In this document: positions 9,273 to 19,432 of the stretch, one piece after another
Position numbering within the stretch: the stretch's first letter is position 1
Layout: the number at the start of each line of letters is the position of its first letter
IMG/VR virus record: IMGVR_UViG_3300049043_000107
Location: 1-32,302 of that record
DNA: 32,302 nucleotides
Strand: one strand, 5' to 3'
Source of the DNA: a virus
Notes under the pieces: model-generated
Told to the model about the DNA's origin: nothing
Databases searched by the model: none
The model's input: the letters and a program-made list of their open reading frames with translations, nothing else
Made by a program: the position numbers and the translations under genes

Positions 9273-9946
9273 TTATAAATAAAAATTGTTCACTTGGGTA
9301 ACTACTTCCTGCAAGTTGTTAGGAATTTTAACTTCACTAAACATTCCATCTGGACTCTTTGCAGGAAACTTCTTAAATCTGTTAGTGATGAAGTTGTATT
9401 TCACAACTACCATCTTTCTTCTCTTCAACATATGTATATAAGCAAACTGTGAAGAGTCCTTCTAACTTAATACTGGTTATCAATCATTTTACCAGCTGTT
9501 TTCATCTTATATCCTACAATTTCACCACCATCTTCTATAATTTCAGGATGGGTGAAATAAAACACTTTCAAATCATCTCTAAGTGTCCTAGCTGTTCTTA
9601 ACATTTCAACCATTTCTTTAGCCATAATAGTGAACTTTGTGTAGCCCACTTCTGTAGCTTTTTCTAATAGGTTGAATCCCATAATGTAATTGCTGTCCTC
9701 AATAATGATGTTTTTAATGTGAGGGGCTTTTTCTGAAATAGTTTTCAACAAACGAGAAATCTCATTTGCATCATCCACTTCTTTGTAGTTTTTACTTTCT
9801 GAATTGTACAGTTTTTCTGAGCCTTTGAATGGTAATTCTTTCTTAGCTACGTTAATAATGTAAGTTTCTTTTGGGTCTAAATGTTTGATTGATGTGGACT
9901 TACCAGTTCCAGTTTCACCAACCACTGCGATTAATTTACTTGCCAT
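9273..9946 (-). CDS. RecA/Sak4-like P-loop ATPase (AAA_24 type)
   Basis: Walker A is GETGTGKSTSIKH at residues 9-21 from the start at 9946. The Walker B-like strand is NIIIEDSNY near residue 80, and VFYFTHPE follows about 50 residues later as the sensor strand. A frameshift near 9470 and another near 9390 lead to a C-terminal part (NRFKKFPAKSPDGMF) that ends at 9273, about 224 residues in total. Proteins of this type (AAA_24, related to Sak4 recombinases) assist single-strand annealing and recombination in phages. It sits between the SF2 helicase and the SSB-like gene, which suits a recombination or replication mediator. Confidence 0.7.
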
Positions 9947-9978
9947 AATTTTTTTTTACAAATCTACTAAAATATGAA

Positions 9979-11060
9979 TCACTTTCCAAATTTAATTTTA
10001 GATTTATCAAAGAACTCTAATGCTTTGTTGAGCCATTTATGTTCTACATCTTCTGTAGAGCACACTATATAAATGATGGCTTTTTTATCAGGATTGTTGT
10101 ATTCCATAGCCATACACCTGTTTATCTTCTGAGCAAGGTTTTCACCATTACTATCGAAATAATTGATAATCACTCTGTTAAGAGGTTTATATGTAATTCC
10201 TGTATTACCAATCTTTACAACAGCCATTTGATTTATTCCTTCTCCTGATACAAACTTATCAAACATATCTTTTTCTTCCTTCTTACTGTGATAGGAAGGA
10301 ATACCAAGTTTGTCTGCTATGCTTGTGAGCCCACAAAATACTAACACACGTTCATCACTATGTCTCTTGAGGAGCTCACGAGTTTTCTCCATTTTAGCTA
10401 TACTATTCTGAATGATTCTCATTCTTGCCAATCTTAGGAACATTGTTGACTTTCCTGTTCTTTCAAGCTGACCAATCACCCATCCATAAGCATCAATTGA
10501 GCTTTCTCCGTTCTCATCTTACCCTTGTAATTGTTCTTACGTTTGTCATCCAGAGGAACAGTGATGATGTGTATTTCATAATCAACAATTACACCTTCAG
10601 CAATAGCTTGTTCCATTGGATAGTGAGCAATAACCAACATATCTAGCTCCTGAGCTAATGTTTCTTCTGTCCATTTAGAAAGAGTACCTGTAAGTCCTAA
10701 TACAACATCATTATTCTGTAATAGCTTCTTAGCAGCTTCTATTTGAGCTTCTGATAAAAGATGTATTTCATCAATAATCACCATATCATATTGATTATCA
10801 ACATGTTTGTGTAATGATAGATGAGTGGTGTATGTAACTTCTCCTCCTTTCCACTTACGCTTTTTGAAATCTTCTTCCCAAGAGGTTTTGATTTTAACAT
10901 CTGGATAGGCAATAAGAATGGTTTTTGGTTTTAGCTTCTCAAGAATATTAATTGTTGTGAAGATTTTACCAAAACGTGGACACAGGTTGAGAATACCAAA
11001 CTTTCCATTTTTTATCCATTTGTCAGCAAATTCTTGTTGTCTTTCATTCCTTAGTGACAT
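9979..11060 (-). CDS. Superfamily 2 DEAD/DEIH-type helicase, one frameshift
   Basis: About 360 residues. Motif Q/I region: RQQEFADKW then NLCPRFGKIFTT, an unusual Walker A in which GK is followed by I where T is normal. Motif II is VIIDEIH, motif III region LGLTGTLSKW. After an indel near 10480 the second RecA domain has VLVFCGLTSIADKLG (motif IV), VKIGNTGITYKPLN (motif V) and NLAQKINRCMAM (motif VI with the arginine finger). It is probably a DNA translocase or helicase used in replication or recombination. The I after GK may be a base error. It is the second helicase of the block, next to the DnaB-like gene. Confidence 0.82.
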
Positions 11061-11062
11061 AA

Positions 11063-11331
11063 TTAATAAACTTTTAATATTTTTCCAGTGGTGTCATATA
11101 AAAATGTAACACCAAATCTCTCATCATATTCCTTTATGACATTATTTATCAAGGTGTTTAAATCTAGCCTTGTTCCAATCATTGACATGAATTCATGATA
11201 ATTCAGAAATGGACAAATTCTTTTATTTTGCATTTTTGTATCTTCATAATTCTCCATATATTTATCATATACAATATGAAGAGGAGAAGATTGTCTTAAT
11301 TGTAGATATTCTTTTTGTCATTGTTATTCAT
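11063..11331 (-). CDS. Small hypothetical protein (about 88 aa, one frameshift)
   Basis: The start at 11331 (MNNNDKK) overlaps the previous stop as ATGAATAA. After one indel near 11310 it reads EYLQLRQSSPLHIVYDKYM and continues to FGVTFLYDTTGKILKVY at 11063, two bases before the helicase start. It is mostly helical and ends in a beta hairpin. No family is recognised. The tight packing with the helicase gene argues that it is real. Confidence 0.5.
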
Positions 11332-11673
11332 TTGCGTGATAAAATAATGCAGCCATTGGGCTTGACGCATCTAATACATAATCAGGTTCTTTTTTAATAA
11401 GTATTTGTGTACTACCAAATGATTCTTCTTTTCGTAAGGTAATATATATAAATCGTCTCTTTCTTTTAATCTGAAAATTTTAGACATTTCCTTTCTTTCA
11501 GAGCAAGGTAGGTGTTTTTCTTTCTCGTATGCTTCTTCATATAAAATCTCTAAATTTTCTATTTCTATTTTGTTTTTATCAGATTGTTCCCTAAGTAATT
11601 GTCTTGCTTGTTCAACTGTTTCCGCAACTGATAGGCAGAAATTATATTCTCCCATCCAAATAAATAGTTTCAT
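11324..11673 (-). CDS. Conserved hypothetical protein (about 116 aa, one frameshift)
   Basis: It starts at 11673 (MKLFIWMGEYNFCLSVAETV), a beta strand followed by a helix rich in E and Q (EQARQLLREQSDKNK). After an indel near 11430 the C-terminus reads KKEPDYVLDASSPMAALFYH and ends ANE at 11324. The EPDYV-x-ASSPMA-YHANE ending resembles small proteins of Bacteroidota phages in the same genomic place. The function is unknown. Confidence 0.5.
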
Positions 11674-11674
11674 A

Positions 11675-11894
11675 TTAATTGTTTTTTAAAGTTACTTCTC
11701 CATCAAAGTCAATGAAAGCACTCATAGTCCATTGCATCGGAATTATACCCTGATTTATATATCTGAAACTTCCAGTATTTTACAACTACTCCACATTCAT
11801 AACTCCTAAACGATATAACCATGTTAGTCTGTATGCCTTTCATTAATTTCGGAAATTCATTTTTTACTTCTTTTGTTTTTACTATACTTTGCAT
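11675..11894 (-). CDS. Small conserved hypothetical protein (about 72 aa, one frameshift)
   Basis: It begins MQSIVKTKEVKNEFPKLMKG at 11894. The strand-rich middle includes MVISFRSYECGVVVKYW. An indel near 11715 is needed to reach AFIDFDGEVTLKNN, which ends at 11675 just before the next start. The FPKLMKG and FDGEVTL blocks look like a small protein I remember from crAss-like phages. Nothing is known of its role. Confidence 0.5.
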
Positions 11895-11902
11895 ATTATT
11901 TA

Positions 11903-12977
11903 TTATTTAAGAAAAATGTTTTGTTTACAACAAGAATTCTCATAATCAGACTCTGTAATGTCTCTTCTTTTGGGGAGCTCTTTAAATATTCCCACCTGAC
12001 CTAAGAATCCCAATCCTATTCTTAAATCATCTTCCCCAAAGCTATTCTTTATCAACCTTAAGCTTCTGAAATACTTTGCTCCATGTTCATCTTTTAGCTT
12101 ATTCAGGTCATATCCACTTGGGATCAGCCACTTTATAGCGCATAGGGTCAAATAGAGCTAATACAACATCAGCATCATTCTGAGTTTGTGAACTCGTCTG
12201 CAAAGTCCTCCAATTGAGGCTCAACATCTCCATTCTTAATTCTCATTGGATTGCTAATATCTCTATTAAACTGGCTAACAACTACAGGTGTATATCCATA
12301 TGAATCCCTGGCAAACCTGAGTTCATCACTCATCTTATCAATTGCCTGTTTTTTGGTAGGTTGGTCTTTGGTAAGTCTTAACAGTCCTATATGGTCAATA
12401 ACAACAATGGTTATTTCATCCTCATTATTAGGAACATATATTTTGTTATATTCATCTAATTGCTCAATTCTACCATTTTGTAAAGCATAGGCTTTTAACT
12501 CTTTGGCTAATACCAACAGGGTTCTCTGGACCATCTATAATTGTAAGTATTTCATTCATCTCACTAAAATAGTCCTCATATGCAAGAAATAAATCATGTT
12601 CATCCATGTGTAAGTCTTCTCCTTTCCCCAGCCCAACAGCTTAGAAATAGGAATAATAATACCGTGATCCATAAATATTCTCCTACAAGTCCATTTAGCT
12701 AGTTTATAGGTTTTAGAACGCTCCATTGAACGATATATCACTCTCAAACGAGGCTTAGGGCCCTTGTGCATAAGAATACCAGTCAATCAGGATTGCGAAC
12801 AAAAGCATCGTCAATAAAACTGGTTTTACCAGACCCTGTAAGCCCACCTACAAGAAAATACATCTTCTTTCTAATGCCAATATACCTATTTAACCTATCG
12901 AATCCCATAGGTTAGGCCTGTATTTTTCTACCAGCAATACCATTTTCAACTTCCTGCTTTAATTGTTCAAAATTCAT
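11903..12977 (-). CDS. DnaB-type replicative helicase, RecA-core only
   Basis: About 358 residues, cut into four or five frames by indels (near 12910, 12790, 12540 and 12160). From 12977 it starts MNFEQLKQEVENGIAGRK and enters the RecA core almost at once: Walker A GGLTGSGKTSF, then EYNKIYVPNNEDEITIVVID with Walker B VVIDHIGLL, followed by KKQAIDKMSDELRFARD and VVVSQFNRD (sensor). DIRIGLGFLG-type residues (here DLRIGLGFLG) lie near the end. No DnaB N-terminal domain is present, as in some crAss-like helicases. It would unwind the fork as a hexamer ahead of the family B polymerase and be partnered by the Toprim primase at 7321-8329. Confidence 0.8.
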
Positions 12978-13199
12978 AGTTTTCTATTTCTTTTTACTTC
13001 TTGAAAATAATTAACAGTACCCATAAAATATAAATTCTGAATTACACCTAATATCTCATCTACTGCTAATAACGCAAATTTTTTAGCTATATAGATTTCA
13101 ACTTCTGATAAATAATAACCATATTTTTCAGCCATTCTAATATTGGTTCTGCATTTATACACTAATTCTTTTGCTTTCTATTGGTGGTAATGGTGTCAT
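12974..13199 (-). CDS. Small conserved phage protein (about 74 aa, one frameshift)
   Basis: It begins MTPLPPIESK at 13199. After one indel near 13165 it reads AKELVYKCRTNIRMAEKY, then FALLAVDEILGVIQNL and NYFQEVK. The order AKELV - ALLAVDEIL - YFQEVK is that of a small helical protein found very widely in Bacteroidota phages and prophages, often upstream of replication genes, with no known activity. The 3' end overlaps the helicase start by a few bases. Confidence 0.6.
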
Positions 13200-13404
13200 G
13201 CCGAATTATATTGTTCTCCTTTTGCAATATAGCATCTAATACTCTAAATAAAGGAACTAATATTGTTCCGTTTGTATATATTTCATGTTTATCTTTAAAA
13301 CTGTACTCAATTATAAAATCAATAATTTTAAGTTTTTCTTCATCTGTAATACTTTTTATTCTACTACTTACAGATATATCATTTTTATTTCTTCTTAATG
13401 TCAT
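13162..13404 (-). CDS. Small hypothetical protein (80 aa)
   Basis: An intact frame from 13404 (MTLRRNKNDISVSSRIK) to 13162, overlapping the next gene's start by 38 bases. It has a helical middle (EEKLKIIDFIIEYSF) and a second helix (PLFRVLDAILQKEN). It starts three bases after the stop of the upstream gene. The long overlap suggests that the end may be altered by an indel. No family is recognised. Confidence 0.5.
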   Translation of the reverse strand: MTLRRNKNDISVSSRIKSITDEEKLKIIDFIIEYSFKDKHEIYTNGTILVPLFRVLDAILQKENNIIRHDTITTNRKQKN

Positions 13405-13407
13405 ATA

Positions 13408-14183
13408 TCAGGTGCTCCCTGAAGCAACATGTGTTTCTTCCACCTTATTGCCCTCTTTTATTAATTCAATAAATGGTTCAAAGCTTCTTTGATTTAAATA
13501 TGTTAAGCTATTCTGCATATATGTGAGCTTATTAGTGCTGTTCTTTAGAGAAGATTCTTTCTTCTGGAGCACATCATATTCTAAAGAAGCTACTAGTTCC
13601 TGAGCTGTATATTCTCCTTCTTAAGAGGATTTTATCAAAATTTCAGTCTACATTCGTCTTTATTCTGTCTTAAAGTTCTGCAACCAACAAACTTCTTTCC
13701 CTTATGTGTAAAAGTGTCTGTTCCTGGATAGGCTTTCCACCAAAGTTCAAAATCTGAGCTGGAAGGCTTTTTCTTTTCAATCTTTCTTGGTGGTTGTTGT
13801 GGTGGCAACAAAAACAAGAAGCTCCCTACCAAGTGTAGTGATTTCTGTCACCAGTCTTCAGTAAGGAGCCCTTTTCTGACTAATGAACGAAACAAAGCAT
13901 CAACTTTTTTAAACTCTCTTTTTCATATAGAAGAAATATCAATTTGTTTGTCTATTGCATTAAGAAGGAATATGTGGTCCAGTGAGTAGCACCTTCTTCA
14001 CTATCTCCTCGAAATGCCAAGTGGTGATGTTCATCATTTTCTTCTGTTTTTTTTACTACGCTAATTGTTTGCAGGAAGTCTTTCTTCTCTGATTAATTGT
14101 TGTTCTTCTCCCCATTGATCAGCCTGAAAAAATAAGTCATTTTTGAGATGTTCTCTTTCATAATCTAAAGAAATATCAGTCAT
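13408..14183 (-). CDS. Conserved phage protein of the replication block (about 258 aa)
   Basis: Reconstructed from 14183 (MTDISLDYEREHLKND) through several indels between 14090 and 13840. The first part (KKVDALFRSLVRKGLLTED) looks like a winged-helix segment. A proline-rich linker follows, then DFELWWKAYPGTDTF, FVGCRTLRQNKDECRLKF, TAQELVASLEYDVLQKK and YMQNSLTYLNQRSFEPFI. The WWKAYP/GTRTLR/CRLKF/MQNSLTYLN pattern is the C-terminal domain of many phage replication-initiation or helicase-loader-like proteins (it resembles the DnaD-type region in layout). Its position directly upstream of the DnaB-type helicase fits a loader. That role is inference. Confidence 0.55.
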
Positions 14184-14185
14184 AT

Positions 14186-14506
14186 TTAAGTTTTTAATCC
14201 GTAACATAAATCAAACCAAGCAAATGTTTGCTCAGCTTTCTTCTTATTCATTCTAAACACTTTCTTTATTAAGGGAATGGCATATCCTCTGAACTTATCT
14301 CTTTGCTCAGGAGTCATATTACCAATCTGAATACCATTCTGGTGTTCTTTCGAGCTTCTTCGAATGTTCTACCAGATCATTTCCCAGTTGATACCTAACT
14401 AAATGCTCAGCAATGTTTTCTCTAGTTATTTTCTTTCCGTGGTCTGATATTTTAAAATAGACTAAGTTGGTTGGGATTGATTTCTACTTTACGCTTTTAC
14501 CTCCAT
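14186..14506 (-). CDS. Small conserved protein downstream of DNA polymerase (about 107 aa, frameshifted)
   Basis: The ATG at 14506 lies inside the polymerase 3' end. After an early indel it reads KVEINPTNLVYFKISDHG, then KKITRENIAEHLVRYQL. After further indels near 14380-14340 it continues as MTPEQRDKFRGYAIPLIKK and KAEQTFAWFDLCYGLKT, ending at 14186. The start is ambiguous: it could instead be a C-terminal extension of the polymerase, because both frames are damaged here. The composition is basic. The function is unknown. Confidence 0.5.
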
Positions 14507-17500
14507 AATTAATCTTATGTATCATGTTTTCAGCCTTGGTTATGTAATAGTCATAATTGATTCCTGCTGTAGATACATCAGTGGTTTTTGGTAAATAGTT
14601 GCACACCGTGCACACCCAATCACCAGCTTCCACTTGTGCTATATCAGGAGCAGTGCTATCACTAGTGACATTTTTAACCTTTAAAGCTTTTCTCCTGTTG
14701 TAGAAACGTAATAACAGATTATTGTACACCTTCTTTTTAGAATTTTCAAAAGAATAATCTTTTTTGATAATTTCACACATTTGTTCATAGGTGTATCCAC
14801 CAAAGTGATCATTGGTTTCTATACCTTCTTTGATCCAATATGTTTTATTATCCCACCAAGGCTCAGTCTGTTTCCAATCTTTCTTAATAGTTTGGAGAGT
14901 TGTTCTATGCTAATATTTACTCTTTACGAACTATACCCCTCATAATGAAAATCTTTACTGGCTTTTTGCCTCAAGCAAAAGTCATAGATGTTAGAATGAT
15001 TCCTAATAGTATGCTCAACAGATATATTATTAAGAAAATATTGTTCAGAGCCATTTGGGATAATTCTACCTGACTTATTTTATAAAGCTCAAAATCCGTA
15101 ACAAAATCTCCTTTCTTTTTAACTTCTCCATTTGTTTTAATTGCAATATAGTCATTTACTGTGGAAAATATGATTTTTTGATAGTCTGTTCTCTCAAGCT
15201 CATATCCTGTTAGGTTCATCCACCACTCATTTATAGTTTTCATAGCTTCTAAACTAGATTTCTTAATTCTAACAGTGATACCATCTGTATTAGCACTTAT
15301 TACATTGATTCCTCTCATCTCATATTCCTCAATGAGCATCATCAAGCTAAGTTACCCTGTGATGGTGGTGAACATTATTAAGTCTATATCATAATCCAGG
15401 ACAGCATATAGGAGCTTTCCATACACACTATTAACAGCGAGCTTTAGAGCACCTACAATTCCCTTAATTTTCTTATCAGTTTTAGCTAAAGGCTTGAGAT
15501 CCAATCTCTTATCAAACATTTTTCTATAACCAACAAGAAACTCCTTACCCAAATGCTTGAGGTATAGCGTCCATTGTTAATAATAATAGCTGGATAGTAT
15601 GCTTAACCTATAATCTTTCAATTATAGCTGGACTATATCATCATTTAACAACCTTTTTCCAAACAAACCCATACATTGATGGTTTGTAACCTGAACAAAC
15701 TGAATATATCTGCTGCCATTGTATAAGAAGGATTTGTTTTTGTAATTTCATTTACAGAATCCCATCTTCTTACAAATTCTCCATCTTTGGTATACTGATC
15801 AATATAATATACAGTAGTAGCTTTTGAAACTTTTTCTGCCATAGTTTTCGTTGCATCAGGATTATCTTTCCAATAAGTGTGACTTACTTTTTGTCTTTCT
15901 TTTGGATCTTTAAATCTTTTAATCTGAGCTTCACTTAGCTTTTTCTAGTTTCTAAAGAAACTATACATCCTGTTTCTGATTCCTCTCTGAAATTATATCC
16001 TTTATTTCTATCAGTACATTTATAGACTTTCTGCCAATATAACTCTCGTTCTTTTAACTGTTCAATATCTGTATATTCTAAAACAAAATATTCAAAGTTA
16101 TTTCTTCCATATTTATGCCAAGCATTTATAAAATGTTCATTTTCGTCTTTGCTTTTCTTATTTAAAAGATTAATATGTTGACGAATTCTCCTATAAATAC
16201 ACTTAGCTTTTCCTATGTAAACTTTATTGTTTACTTTGTTTCTTATACAGTAAATTCCAGTTCGGTTCAAATGTTCTTTTCTATTCAATTTCATGCTACA
16301 AATGTATGCAGTTAGATGGATAGAACCAAGACACTTGTGTTAATTAATTGTTAAATGTTCCCTGTTTAGTCTCTTGAACCTTGATCTATTTCACTATAGA
16401 TCCTTGGCTGCGGATTGTCCAATCTCAATCTTTTTACGCATACCTGAGTAGTTACTTCAGCCACTATATGTATTTCTACTATAGTTTGGTAGATTAAGTT
16501 CTAAGGAGGTTCCCGTCAATTTAAGGAATTTTAGTTTCGCCATATTGTTAACGAAACATCCCAATCAATGATTTCATACTCATCGTTAGCTTCAAATACC
16601 TTTGGAGCATTTTCTGAATGTAAACCACCCTTAGCAAACGTATATGTATTACCAAATAGAACAACGCTTCCCTTGAAATCATCATTCATTCCTAAGGACA
16701 TTTTCTTTATCCTATTGAGAAAGCTGACCATTTCTTTTGTCTTAAAGCCAACATAATCAGCAATACAGTTACTTTACATATACATTTTTTCTGAAATATC
16801 CTTTCTTAGGAAGGTCTTTGTATGTTATTTTCTTCTCCTCACAATAGTATTTCTTGATGATTTCATCCCCAATCTTACTATCTGAATAATTAATGCAGGA
16901 AATGCCAAATTCAGTTTCTATATCTTCTCTGAGCTCAATTTTATTATCTCCTTTATACAGGGGATGCTCTGTTTCACCTATGGTGACTAAATAGAACTGA
17001 TAAGTGGCTTCCACATCATTAATACAATATTCTGTTGTAAGACGAAGTTCTTCATCTGTCATCTCTTCCTTGTTGTGATTTATAGGCATTTCTTCTATGT
17101 TCTCTAAATCCATTTCAAACTCTAGCCTTTTAAGAGAAATTCTGCGGTGTTTATTGTCGAAATGCCAAATCCTAAATAAATCAATCTGCTTTAGAGACAG
17201 AGAAGCTTCACTATACTCAGGAAGCAACTCATAATTTGCATCATGAATTACATCCTGAGCTTTCTGGTGTATCCTACTGCATATCTCTAAAGCAGAATAG
17301 TTCATGCCAAAAGTGATTATTACGTAACACCCACTCAATCACTTGAGAATCAAAGCGTAAGTTATTATATCCTACCCAGTAGTAGTCTTTATATTCTTCT
17401 GTGAAGGTGATAAAACTATCTCTAAATCATTCTGGTGAATATTCACCTTAAATTCTCTAGGCTTTTCCCCAGGAATGAATGCTACTATAAGGAAATATTC

Positions 17501-17539
17501 CTTTAGTGTCTCAATGTCGTAAATAATCACTTTTTTCAT
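14484..17539 (-). CDS. Family B DNA polymerase, interrupted by a group I intron
   Basis: Replicative polymerase of about 700 residues after removal of the intron. The exonuclease domain starts MKKVIIYDIETLKEYF (Exo I, D-I-E), with LKQIDLFRIWHFDN and YCINDVEATYQFY (Exo III, Y-x3-D). The polymerase domain has motif A split by the intron: DWDVS in exon 1 joins YYPAIIINNGRY in exon 2 to give DVSSYYP. Motif B is KLAVNSVYGKL and motif C is SANTDGITV, in which one of the usual acidic residues before DTD is replaced by N. Indels break the frame near 17430, 17340, 16750, 15570, 15350, 15050 and 14900. The start overlaps the previous stop as TAATG. Family B polymerases are typical of several crAss-like genera. 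Confidence 0.88.
15602..16550 (-). mobile_element. Group IA-type intron in the DNA polymerase gene (949 nt)
   Basis: Removing 16550-15602 joins exon 1 ...GATGTTTCGT to exon 2 CATACTATCC... and restores DVSSYYP, polymerase motif A. Seven bases ending exon 1 (GTTTCGT) pair fully with GCGAAAC inside the intron, giving P1 with the conserved U-G pair at the splice site. TATG just before that guide pairs with CATA at the start of exon 2 (P10). The last intron base is G. Core elements are visible: GACAATCC-GCAGCCAAG (P4-P5 region), GTTCAAGAGACTAAAC (P7 5' side) and GATGATATAGTCC (P7 3' side, near 15628-15640). An internal frame encodes a GIY-YIG endonuclease. Confidence 0.93.
15645..16294 (-). CDS. 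GIY-YIG homing endonuclease inside the intron
   Basis: From 16294 the catalytic domain reads GIYCIRNKVNNKVYIGKAK (GIY and YIG, residues 13-31), then IYRRIRQHINLL with the conserved Arg, HKYGRNNFEYFVLE, and the catalytic Glu in LKERELYWQ. After a frameshift between about 15935 and 15842 the C-terminal DNA-binding part has YIDQYTKDGEFVRRWDSVNE, a NUMOD-like helix used for site recognition. The total is about 216 residues. The intact GIY, YIG, R and E residues suggest an active enzyme that would cut intron-free polymerase genes at motif A. It lies wholly inside the intron, on the coding strand of the polymerase. Confidence 0.88.
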
Positions 17540-17745
17540 TACTTTTTCTTTTTTCTTTTCTTTCTTTCTTCCATTTTACGATGTAATGCCACTTCTGTAG
17601 CATTAACAATAACATGGAACATGTTTTCTCCATCAGGACTAACCATACATGTAGCTATTGCTGCAGATAGAACAGCAGGACTACCTTTGATTTTAGCTTT
17701 TACATTTTCTCCATCACATTCGATAACTAATTTTGACTTTTCCAT
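17539..17745 (-). CDS. Small conserved hypothetical protein (68 aa)
   Basis: An intact frame from 17745 (MEKSKLVIECDGENVKAKIK) to a stop sharing a base with the polymerase ATG (TAATG), so translation is probably coupled. It has an N-terminal beta hairpin, a helix (AVLSAAIATCM) and a strongly basic tail of about 12 residues (RKMEERKKRKKKK). The tail could contact nucleic acid or the polymerase. An A/C-rich leader without a Shine-Dalgarno precedes it. Confidence 0.65.
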   Translation of the reverse strand: MEKSKLVIECDGENVKAKIKGSPAVLSAAIATCMVSPDGENMFHVIVNATEVALHRKMEERKKRKKKK

Positions 17746-17764
17746 TTGTTTTTTTGTTTAAATT

Positions 17765-17953
17765 TTAGAACATATTTGTGTATTCTTCCGAAGGGCAATA
17801 ATAATATTTATTATTCTTTATAACAACTCTTTTTGTTCTTATTTTGAATAATTTATCTACAAATTTATTAACTGCCCCATCAGCCGAATCATCCGAATAA
17901 CTGAGAGGCTTGTTTTTGCTCCAAGAGGAGCGATATACTAGTGTTTTTGGCAT
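17765..17953 (-). CDS. Small hypothetical protein (62 aa)
   Basis: An intact frame from 17953 (MPKTLVYRSSWSKNKPLSY) to 17765, 19 bases before the next start. It has a helix around AVNKFVDKLFKI, followed by a strand pair (RVVIKNNKYYYC). It is basic overall. No family is recognised. It lies between the ParB-like gene and the small polymerase-coupled gene, in one transcript. Confidence 0.55.
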   Translation of the reverse strand: MPKTLVYRSSWSKNKPLSYSDDSADGAVNKFVDKLFKIRTKRVVIKNNKYYYCPSEEYTNMF

Positions 17954-17970
17954 GTGTGTATTTTTTTAAT

Positions 17971-18757
17971 TTATACTAACTTGTTAAACAGCTCATTAAG
18001 CTTTCCTTCTTCTTGAGTAACCAAACTGAACAAATCTTTGTTTTTCTTAAGATTTTGAATAAACTTTACGTGATCATATTTTGCACAACTTTTAACAAAC
18101 TTAATGTATTCTCTACATACATATCTGTTTTCTAGTCTATTCATTCTTGGAATAACATTTAATACATCTGTAAGATGGTCAGAGAATTCTTACATTCTCT
18201 TTCTCATTTACAATTGTAAATGTACCATCTTTAATCTTTTTTGCAGTGTTACCACCATCACTTCCTAAATTACAAAGAACAGAAGCTACAACTCCCATAT
18301 CTAGGTCATACACTTGAAAATAATGGTTAAGCTTTACATAATCTTCTTTTAAAGATGCCCATGCTGTAATATAATCAACTAAAGACCAAGTTTTAGAAGA
18401 AGCATTTAATAATGCTATTGTTTCCACTAATTCTTGTTTATCCTTAATTTGAATGGTTACATAAGGAATATCAAATCCCAGTCTAAGAAGAGCATTAAAT
18501 AAATGCTGACCATCAATGATGTATTTAGTCTTTTTACCTGTAATGAATTCAATTTCAGCAACAACAATTGGTCTAATAATTCCCATTTTGTTTAATGAAG
18601 CTGCTAATTTTGTCACTTGTGCTGGATAGATTGGACGATTGATACCTGCAAGATAACTTAAAGAGTCTTTTGATTTTTCACTAATCCATTTCATTGACAT
18701 TAATGCTTTTTTGTAGAAATCTTTTGCATTTGTTACTTTTAAATTTGCTTTTTTCAT
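17971..18757 (-). CDS. ParB-like nuclease-domain protein, one frameshift
   Basis: It starts at 18757 after the leader AAAACAAACAATC. The ParB N-terminal fold is recognisable: RPIYPAQVTKLAASLNKMGI, then RPIVVAEIEF, KKTKYIIDGQHLFNALLRLG (box II-like GxH in place of GERR) and IPYVTIQIKDKQELVETIAL. A helical region with SLVDYITAW and a C-terminal part after a frameshift near 18180 end at 17971, giving about 261 residues. Chromosomal ParB binds parS and CTP. Here the GERRxRA motif is changed to DGQHLFNA, so it is closer to phage Srx/ParB-fold DNA-binding or nicking proteins. It sits just upstream of the polymerase, so a role in replication is possible. Confidence 0.7.
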
Positions 18758-18791
18758 GATTGTTTGTTTTTAATGGTTAATTGTTTGTTTT

Positions 18792-19224
18792 TTAGTCTTC
18801 TTCTTCTTGTAAATCTGTTAATATCACTTTATTTAATAATATGGAGGGAGAGAATTCACCTTCTTCATCATCATAATACGCTAGAACGTTTACCATTCCA
18901 TCGTTTTCATTAAGAATCATGTTAATATCATCTAGTGTAATGTCCCTGTATTCATCTGTGTCTTCTCCTTCATCCCACCATCCTATTTGCTCATGGGTAG
19001 CTACAATGTTTTCATCTTCATCAATTAACATTAATTCCAATGGAGCACCATTTGCTACAATGAACTCTTCAACTGGAATCTTTGGATTCTCTTAGCTCCC
19101 ATAGCTCAGATGTTTCAAATCTTGTGTCTTGTTTAAACTTGGAAAGAAATAACATTCCTTTCTCAAGCTGTAGAGGCATGTAACTCTTTAACACGAGCTC
19201 TACAGATAGAAGTGTTTCTTCCAT
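18792..19224 (-). CDS. Acidic hypothetical protein (about 143 aa, one frameshift)
   Basis: The start at 19224 (MEETLLSVELVLKSYMPL) is two bases from the previous stop. After an indel near 19085 it reads KIPVEEFIVANGAPLELM, then LIDEDENIVATHEQIGWWDE, and ends LNKVILTDLQEEED at 18792. It is strongly acidic in its second half, with a WWDEGEDTDEY stretch. The strand-helix alternation suggests a small alpha/beta fold. It could be a DNA-mimic-like or regulatory protein, but acidity alone does not show this. Confidence 0.5.
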
Positions 19225-19226
19225 AA

Positions 19227-19421
19227 TTAATATACAGATTGATTGTTTGTAACATTTTGTACTTCTACAATTCCATCTACAGCACCTTTACAATAAGTTG
19301 ACATGAGAGACAGTTTAATTAAAGATAGTGCTGCTTCACTAATATCAAAATTAGACTTAATAAATTCAATTTCTTTTAAAGCAACTTTTTCTGCTTTTTG
19401 TTGATACTCATTTTGTTTCAT
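19227..19421 (-). CDS. Small hypothetical protein (64 aa)
   Basis: An intact frame from 19421 (MKQNEYQQKAEKVALKEIEF) to 19227. It is helical and Q/K/E-rich at the start, with LSLIKLSLMSTYCKGAVDGI following and a polar end. The leader AAAACAAAACAC is A/C-rich and lacks a Shine-Dalgarno. No family is recognised. Confidence 0.55.
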   Translation of the reverse strand: MKQNEYQQKAEKVALKEIEFIKSNFDISEAALSLIKLSLMSTYCKGAVDGIVEVQNVTNNQSVY

Positions 19422-19432
19422 GTGTTTTGTTT

